In this document: in pieces, positions 15,724 to 19,257 of the stretch
Layout: each line of letters starts with the position of its first letter
Position numbering within the stretch: position 1 is the first letter of the stretch
Source: CAWDPQ01 sp049642465
GTDB taxonomy: Bacteria; Acidobacteriota; Vicinamibacteria; Vicinamibacterales; 2-12-FULL-66-21
Assembly (NCBI GenBank): GCA_049642465.1
Contig: JBAROV010000018.1
Location: 1-19,257 of the forward strand
Reading direction: 5' to 3'
DNA length: 19,257 nucleotides
Translations under genes and position numbers: made by a program
Notes under the pieces: generated by a model
Told to the model about the DNA's origin: nothing
The model's input: the letters and a program-made list of their open reading frames with translations, nothing else
Database searches by the model: none

Positions 15724-16194
15724 GCGACCTTTGACGGGCGCTCTCGACGATTGGTTGGAGGAAGTGATGAGCGGTGGGACGTCCGCCGCAGGTGCGGCGG
15801 ATCCCCGAAGGAACGCGATCGAGAGCGTGAGACCCGTCGAGCTTCGTCGAATCCGGGCCTCTACATGCTGCGGTACTTCGTACTCACGTTACGCGATTGC
15901 ACCGCCCTCATCTTCAAACGTTGGGACGAGAGACGCGCGGGAGATCAAGTTGCGGGGAAATCTGACCCCGATACTGCAGATGGCCGCCAGCCTTCGCGCC
16001 CTTGCATTCGGCGGCGGTGCGACGCGGTTGACCGCGGGCTTCGCTGACGGCCAAAACGCAACCAGGCCGTCTCGCCGAAGCTGCGAAGGATTGAAGGCAG
16101 GCGACCTCGATTGCCGATGTCGTTGGTTGCGGGGGCGTGCAACCCGCTGAATTTGGAGTTCTCCTGGACGGCCGCGTAGCCGAAGGGCCCTCCG
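15724..16194. other. Intergenic region with no gene recognised
   Basis: Long frames cross this stretch on both strands but show no protein-like pattern. It should contain the ADOP promoter. A short hairpin CGGGG-aaatctga-CCCCG lies at 15953-15970 and resembles REP-type palindromes. A GTAC-ttc-GTAC element lies at about 15872-15882. Neither can be assigned a role. Confidence 0.5.
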
Positions 16195-16548
16195 TCAGGC
16201 TGACGCCGCCAGCGACTCCAGCCTCTTCAGAGTGTCCGGATACTTCCGCACCAGCCAGATCAAGGCAGCCGCCTGCTCGTTCGGCTTGCTGCGTCCCTGC
16301 TCCCATCGCTCCAGCGTCCTGGGGTTCACGCCAATCTTGAACGCGAACACGTGGCGCGACATGTTGAGCGCTTCCCGCGTCTCGCGGACCATGTCCGCAT
16401 CGATCGGTGGAACCGTGATCGGCTGCACCTCTCTGGTCTTCAGGGTGAGCCGGCCTTCGCGGTGATCCCGCATAGCTTCCACACCCGACATGAGCTCACG
16501 GAAGAGGCTGCGCTTCTTTCGGTTCACGGGTCGCTTCTTTGCTGCCAC
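16195..16548 (-). CDS. higA2: HigA2-type antitoxin with C-terminal helix-turn-helix
   Basis: 117 residues with GTG start 3 bp after the toxin stop, so the two are cotranscribed in toxin-first order as in higBA modules. Residues 14-40 (SLFRELMSGVEAM...EGRLTLKT) match the N-terminal toxin-neutralising arm of Vibrio HigA2; residues 53-90 are the HTH (RETREALNMSRHVFAFKIGV, then RTLERWEQGRSKPN). It should bind the palindrome at 16916-16936 and repress the operon. The gene is intact and, with the toxin frameshifted, is effectively a stand-alone repressor. Confidence 0.85.
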   Translation of the reverse strand: MAAKKRPVNRKKRSLFRELMSGVEAMRDHREGRLTLKTREVQPITVPPIDADMVRETREALNMSRHVFAFKIGVNPRTLERWEQGRSKPNEQAAALIWLVRKYPDTLKRLESLAASA

Positions 16549-16551
16549 AGT

Positions 16552-16907
16552 TCACTTCCTTCGAGGTCGGCGTCGCACCGCCCGCCGCGCCAGTTCCGTA
16601 TCGAGGGCCGTCTTCAATAGTCGCTTCTCAGCTGCGCTCAGGTCCGCTATTTCTCCCTTGTCGTAGAGGGTCATCAGCCAGATCTGGGCATCGGTCAAGA
16701 GGTAGTAGTAGATCACCCTGAGGCCACCACGCTTGCCCTTGCCTCGGCGCCGATCAGCCCACCGCAGCTTCCGAAAACCACCAGTCCCTGGCATGACATC
16801 GCCGGCTTCTGGCTCGCCTGCCAGGAACGACTGCAACGCCCGGTATTCATCGTCCTCCATGTACTCCGCGATGAGCGCGGTGAACGTGGGGCCTCGATGA
16901 ACTCCAC
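16552..16907 (-). pseudogene. higB2: HigB2/RelE-type toxin (ribosome-dependent mRNA interferase), frameshifted near the N-terminus
   Basis: The toxin core is intact: EDDEYRALQSFLAGEPEAGD, GTGGFRKLRW, GKRGGLRVIYYYL, IWLMTLYDKGEIADLS. The family N-terminus (xFVExxxFxxxxxEYL) is split: GTG 16907 gives V-E-F-I-E-A-P, and the remainder F-T-A-L-I-A-E-Y is in another frame. Adding one base to the run of four C (coding strand; G-run at 16888-16891) restores E-A-P-T-F-T with exact family spacing. The in-frame ATG at 16950 lies upstream of the promoter's -10, so it is not a plausible start. An internal ATG (codon 31 of that frame) would lose the first strand and most of the first helix. Explanations are a real mutation, phase variation, programmed slippage or a base-calling error. 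Confidence 0.75.
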
Positions 16908-16914
16908 AGCCACA

Positions 16915-16944
16915 AGTATACGCAAATTGCGTATACACGTCCAA
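16915..16944 (-). promoter_or_regulatory. Promoter of the higBA2-type operon
   Basis: Leftward TTGGAC (16944-16939), 18-bp spacer, TATACT (16920-16915). The predicted transcript start (about 16908) falls on the GTG at 16907, suggesting leaderless toxin translation. The operator palindrome occupies the spacer and -10. Confidence 0.6.
16916..16936. promoter_or_regulatory. 21-bp perfect operator palindrome
   Basis: GTATACGCA-aat-TGCGTATAC: ten-base arms matching without error around one central base. It covers the -10 element of the toxin-antitoxin promoter, as expected for autorepression by the HigA2-type HTH antitoxin. Confidence 0.8.
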
Positions 16945-17054
16945 GGCCAAATTGTGGGCGCTCCGTCTTGGCCATCAACTCACGATTGGCCTCCAGGGCG
17001 CCAGATCGTGCAAGATTGGCTCGTTCGGTCGTCTCTCTGACGGGATGTCACACC

Positions 17055-18002
17055 ATGGAACCCGCATTGATCTCTCTCGACATTACGCCGAAGACGCCGG
17101 CAGATCGGGAGAAGCTCGCGCGCGCCCTGCAGGCGCTCGCAGCTGAGGACGACCAGCTCAAAGTTCGCCTGGGTGCCGAACCCGACTGCACAGTCATCGG
17201 CGCGACCAGCGAATCGCATCTCGAACAAATAATCGACCGCTTGAAGCGAGAATTCGAGGTCGAGGCAAGTGTGGGCAGGCCCACGGTCGCGTACTTGGAA
17301 ACAGTGACGCGGTCGGCCGAGGGCAGCGCGAAGCATGTGAGGATGGCCCACGGCCACGGGGAGTACGCTCACGTTTCCCTTCGACTGCGTCCGGCAGAAG
17401 CAGGAAGCGGCTACACGTTCGAGGACACCACGATCGGAGGGGCGATTCCGAAGCGCTTCATGAGGTCGATAGAGGGCGGCATCAAGGAGTCGATGGCGAA
17501 CGGCGTCCTGCGCGGGTATCCGATCGTGGACGTCCGAGTCGAAGTCCACGACGGCTCGTACCACGATACTGACTCGACAGATGCAGCGTTCACAACGGCT
17601 GCTGCGTTGGCTTTCCAAGAGGCGGCGAAGAAGGCCCAGCCACTGTTACTGGAGCCAGTCATGCAGGTCGTCGTAAGAGCGGACAACAGGCACGTCAAGA
17701 CCGCCCTCGAGAGCCTTCTGATGCGAGGGGGCCAGATTCGAGCGCGGACGCACGAACCTGGCCAGGAGGTCATCACCGCGCACGTGCCGCTCTCGGAGCT
17801 GTTCGGGTTCGAAGGGCAGCTTCGAGCAGAGACGCACGGGCACGCGTCCTGCTCAATCCAGTTCGCTTACTACCAGCCTGTCGTCCATGGCCCTGCGGGT
17901 GACGATGACCGCATTTCTCGTGTTGGCGCGCCACGGGGGCCAGCGCCACACCTTCGCACCGATGCGGCGTCAGTTCCCGAACCAGACGACACCGATGCCT
18001 GA
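17055..18002 (+). CDS. EF-G-like protein consisting only of domains III, IV and V
   Basis: 315 residues from ATG 17055, which falls exactly at the start of EF-G domain III (EPALISLDITPKTPADREKL). Domain III continues to a degenerate SESHLEQIIDRLKREFEVEA (GELHLE in canonical EF-G). Domain IV has GRPTVAYLETVT, GEYAHVSLRLRP, GGAIPKRF (128-135) and DGSYHDTDSTDAAF with His170, the translocation-critical tip His. Domain V runs LLEPVMQVVV, GGQIRARTHEPG, VITAHVPLSELFGFEGQLRA. The G domain and domain II are absent, so no GTP motifs. Residues just before the ATG (SVVSLTGCHT) faintly recall the end of domain II, hinting at an internal deletion. A long, intact frame with conserved tips could mean a free-standing ribosome-binding factor; a recent pseudogene is the alternative. 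It diverges from the toxin-antitoxin module. A 30-residue Asp/Pro/Arg-rich tail is extra. Confidence 0.85.
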   Translation: MEPALISLDITPKTPADREKLARALQALAAEDDQLKVRLGAEPDCTVIGATSESHLEQIIDRLKREFEVEASVGRPTVAYLETVTRSAEGSAKHVRMAHGHGEYAHVSLRLRPAEAGSGYTFEDTTIGGAIPKRFMRSIEGGIKESMANGVLRGYPIVDVRVEVHDGSYHDTDSTDAAFTTAAALAFQEAAKKAQPLLLEPVMQVVVRADNRHVKTALESLLMRGGQIRARTHEPGQEVITAHVPLSELFGFEGQLRAETHGHASCSIQFAYYQPVVHGPAGDDDRISRVGAPRGPAPHLRTDAASVPEPDDTDA

Positions 18003-18168
18003 GCCTGAGCATCGTGGTCAAAGCATTGACGGCGCGCCGAGAGGACTGGGTAAGAGTGCTGCCTCTCAAGGGCTCGCAGGACCGTTCGTCGCTGCAATCC
18101 CGCACGCCTCCGCAGACCCTCGTTCCACCCCTGGTTGCGTCCGTTCGAATGCTCGACTAGCGAAGAAA

Positions 18169-18201
18169 AGGGGGAACACAGACGGGAGCAGTGTTCCCCC
18201 T
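18169..18201. repeat. Strong hairpin (11-bp stem, 11-nt loop), REP-like or terminator
   Basis: GGGGGAACAC (18170-18179) pairs perfectly with GTGTTCCCCC (18191-18200), plus a flanking A-T pair. An A-run precedes it, but only TCTCT follows, so it is a poor classical terminator in the + direction. Read on the - strand, the stem is followed by CTTTTC, a slightly better terminator tail. The surrounding 18003-18299 holds no recognisable gene. Confidence 0.55.
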
Positions 18202-18299
18202 CTCTGGCGTCATGCTCGCCGTCAACGCGCGATGGCGTCAACGTGGTTGTAGAGTCTCAAGACGCTGGTGACACTCCAGCTCGCGTTTTCGCGACCAGC

Positions 18300-18965
18300 T
18301 TCGCGTGTGAGGCGTTGTCGACCACGCAGGCGACGTTCGCGTTTGCCGTCTTCGAACGCGTCTTCAAAGAATTCGGGCTGCCGCTCGCGATTCGCACGGA
18401 CAACGGGGTCCCCTTCGCTGGCCCGACCGCGCTCTACCGCCTCAGTAAGCTCGCCGTGTGGTGGTTGCGCCTCGGCATTCGCCTCGAGCGCATCGAGCCC
18501 GGCCATCCGCAGCAGAACGGACGCCATGAGCGGATGCATCGGACGCTCAAGAAGGCCACCACCAAACCCGCCGCCGCGAATGTGTTGCAGCAGCAGGCGC
18601 GGTTCGAGACGTTTGTCGAGGAGTACAACCAGGAGCGTCCGCATCAGGCGCTCGACATGCAAGTGCCCGCCGATTTCTACGAGCCCTCACCACGGGTCTA
18701 TCGCGGCCTGGAGGAGCTCACCTATCCCTTCGACGACACGACGATGACGGTCACCAACTGCGGGCGAATTTGTTTCAACGGCCGGAAAGTCAATCTCAGT
18801 CACGCCCTGGCCGGGCAGAATGTGGGCGTCACCCAGGTCGGCGATCGCATCTGGCTCGTCAGCTTCATGCAATACGACCTGGGATACTTCGATCACGAGA
18901 CCTGCAGGCTGGAACCGATCCAGAATTCCTTCGGGTCGAAAGTGTTACCTATGTCTCCGGAATGA
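18300..18965 (+). pseudogene. IS481-family transposase, N-terminally truncated
   Basis: About 221 residues of the integrase core and C-terminus: FACEALSTTQATFAFAVFER, IRTDNGVPF (second catalytic Asp), HPQQNGRHERMHRTLK (catalytic Glu), EEYNQERPHQALDMQVPADF, and the C-terminal beta domain ending in LPMSPE. The N-terminal HTH domains and the first Asp (normally WHADFKG-like) are missing, since family similarity begins only near 18300. Frame is open to 18135 but the upstream residues look random. Inactive. Confidence 0.82.
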
Positions 18966-18988
18966 ACTGTTACCCATGTGACCGGAAT
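18943..18988 (+). repeat. Two imperfect tandem copies of the IS481 terminal motif
   Basis: TGTTACCTATGTCTCCGGAAT (18943-18963) and TGTTACCCATGTGACCGGAAT (18968-18988) differ at three of 21 positions, 25 bp apart. The first overlaps the transposase stop, the second is the outer end. Probably transposase binding sites at the right terminus. Confidence 0.65.
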
Positions 18989-18990
18989 AG

Positions 18991-19056
18991 ACCAACAGGA
19001 GGTGGCTCGCCGCACTGGACGATTTCCGCAACTGGCTCATCCGAGAGGCTGCCTAA
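18991..19056 (+). pseudogene. C-terminal fragment of a gene interrupted by the IS
   Basis: Immediately after the IS end the frame reads TNRRWLAALDDFRNWLIREA, then a final Ala and TAA. It is composed like a real protein C-terminus (amphipathic helix) and has no start. The family is not recognised. Confidence 0.4.
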
Positions 19057-19063
19057 ACTGGCC

Positions 19064-19219
19064 TTATTTCGAAAAGGTTCGCCAGGGTTTCGCAATCGAG
19101 CCGCGGAAGACGGCCCGCTGTTCTTCCAACGCGACGACCGCCATGCTGTAGGCGCGGCCCGAGGTCATCTCAACGCGGTAGTCCTGCTTCTCGATCACCC
19201 GCTGCGCACCTTCCACCAA
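19064..19219 (-). CDS. Possible small protein or 3' gene fragment, unrecognised
   Basis: A 51-codon frame starting TTG (or GTG at 19216) reads EGAQRVIEKQDYRVEMTSGR, then AYSMAVVALEEQRAVFRG, and ends WRTFSK at TAA 19064. Base composition by codon position looks coding. The frame upstream, entering from the right edge, ends PRHYRLNILRP then TGA at 19220-19222, directly adjacent to the TTG. Either two genes abut or a single gene (for example Trp TGG changed to TGA) is interrupted. No function can be given. Confidence 0.35.
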   Translation of the reverse strand: MVEGAQRVIEKQDYRVEMTSGRAYSMAVVALEEQRAVFRGSIAKPWRTFSK

Positions 19220-19257
19220 TCATGGACGCAGAATGTTGAGGCGATAGTGCCTTGGGT

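Larger units (their letters stand above)
18300..18988 (+). mobile_element. IS481-family element, left part missing
   Basis: The right half of an IS481-type element: C-terminal part of the DDE transposase plus the right end with its characteristic TGTTACCCATGTxxCCGGAAT sequence. The left end, the start codon and the first catalytic Asp are absent. The element cannot move on its own. Its right edge at about 18988 cuts a coding frame ending at 19056. Confidence 0.75.

Noticed and set aside
13855..16047. 730-codon frame on the plus strand opposite the ADOP permease
   Set aside because: High-GC antisense artefact; the permease on the other strand has full family signatures.
16552..16950. Toxin start at ATG 16950
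   Set aside because: It lies upstream of the -10 element and operator, and the extra residues do not match the HigB2 family.
16968..17054. N-terminal extension of the EF-G-like protein from ATG 16968
   Set aside because: The first 29 codons do not resemble EF-G apart from a faint domain II-like SVVSLTG, and domain III begins at ATG 17055.

Overview
The window looks like a high-GC (about 60-65%) chromosomal stretch from an acidobacterium, most likely of the Vicinamibacter type. This is inferred from three things: a FtsX/MacB-like 'ADOP' permease (acidobacterial duplicated orphan permease), a Tat-exported enolase-superfamily sugar-acid dehydratase, and Gly/Arg-rich loops inside secreted enzymes. 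No rRNA, tRNA or CRISPR array was seen.

The core (1.3-11.0 kb) is a carbohydrate locus built around a divergent control region at 4.2-4.5 kb. Leftward runs a sulfatase followed by a secreted CE1-type (feruloyl/acetyl) esterase. Rightward runs a tightly coupled set: an ACS-family MFS sugar(-acid) transporter, a cytoplasmic GH43 subfamily-11-like beta-xylosidase, an exported endo-arabinanase-like GH43 with a ricin-type lectin tail, a small secreted galactose-binding-fold protein, and a Tat-exported galactonate-dehydratase-like enzyme. Gene contacts are ATGA overlaps or gaps of a few bases. The control region holds a perfect 14-bp LacI-type operator (4320-4333) and the last 20 codons of a lost TonB-dependent receptor. 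Together the genes suggest trimming of a substituted arabinan or arabinoxylan outside the cell, with completion in the cytoplasm.

The flanks carry many recombination scars. A 200-residue uncharacterised gene occurs twice in direct orientation (646-1248 and 12565-13167, about 86% identical protein), bracketing the carbohydrate locus, and each copy lies near a gene fragment. Two esterases at 11.16-12.47 kb are divergent and both lack their N-terminal parts, meeting at one junction. Other fragments are a TolB/WD40-like propeller piece (345-512) and a probable sugar-dehydrogenase piece (12477-12557).

The right side (13.3-19.3 kb) holds the ADOP permease, a HigB2/HigA2-type toxin-antitoxin module whose toxin is frameshifted in a C-run behind an intact promoter and 21-bp operator, an EF-G-like protein made only of domains III-V, a strong hairpin, a 5'-truncated IS481-family transposase with its right end, and the disrupted end of a target gene.

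The best candidates for something new are the GTPase-less EF-G tail beside the HigBA2 module, the duplicated orphan gene, and the RGG-like loops shared by three unrelated enzymes of one locus.
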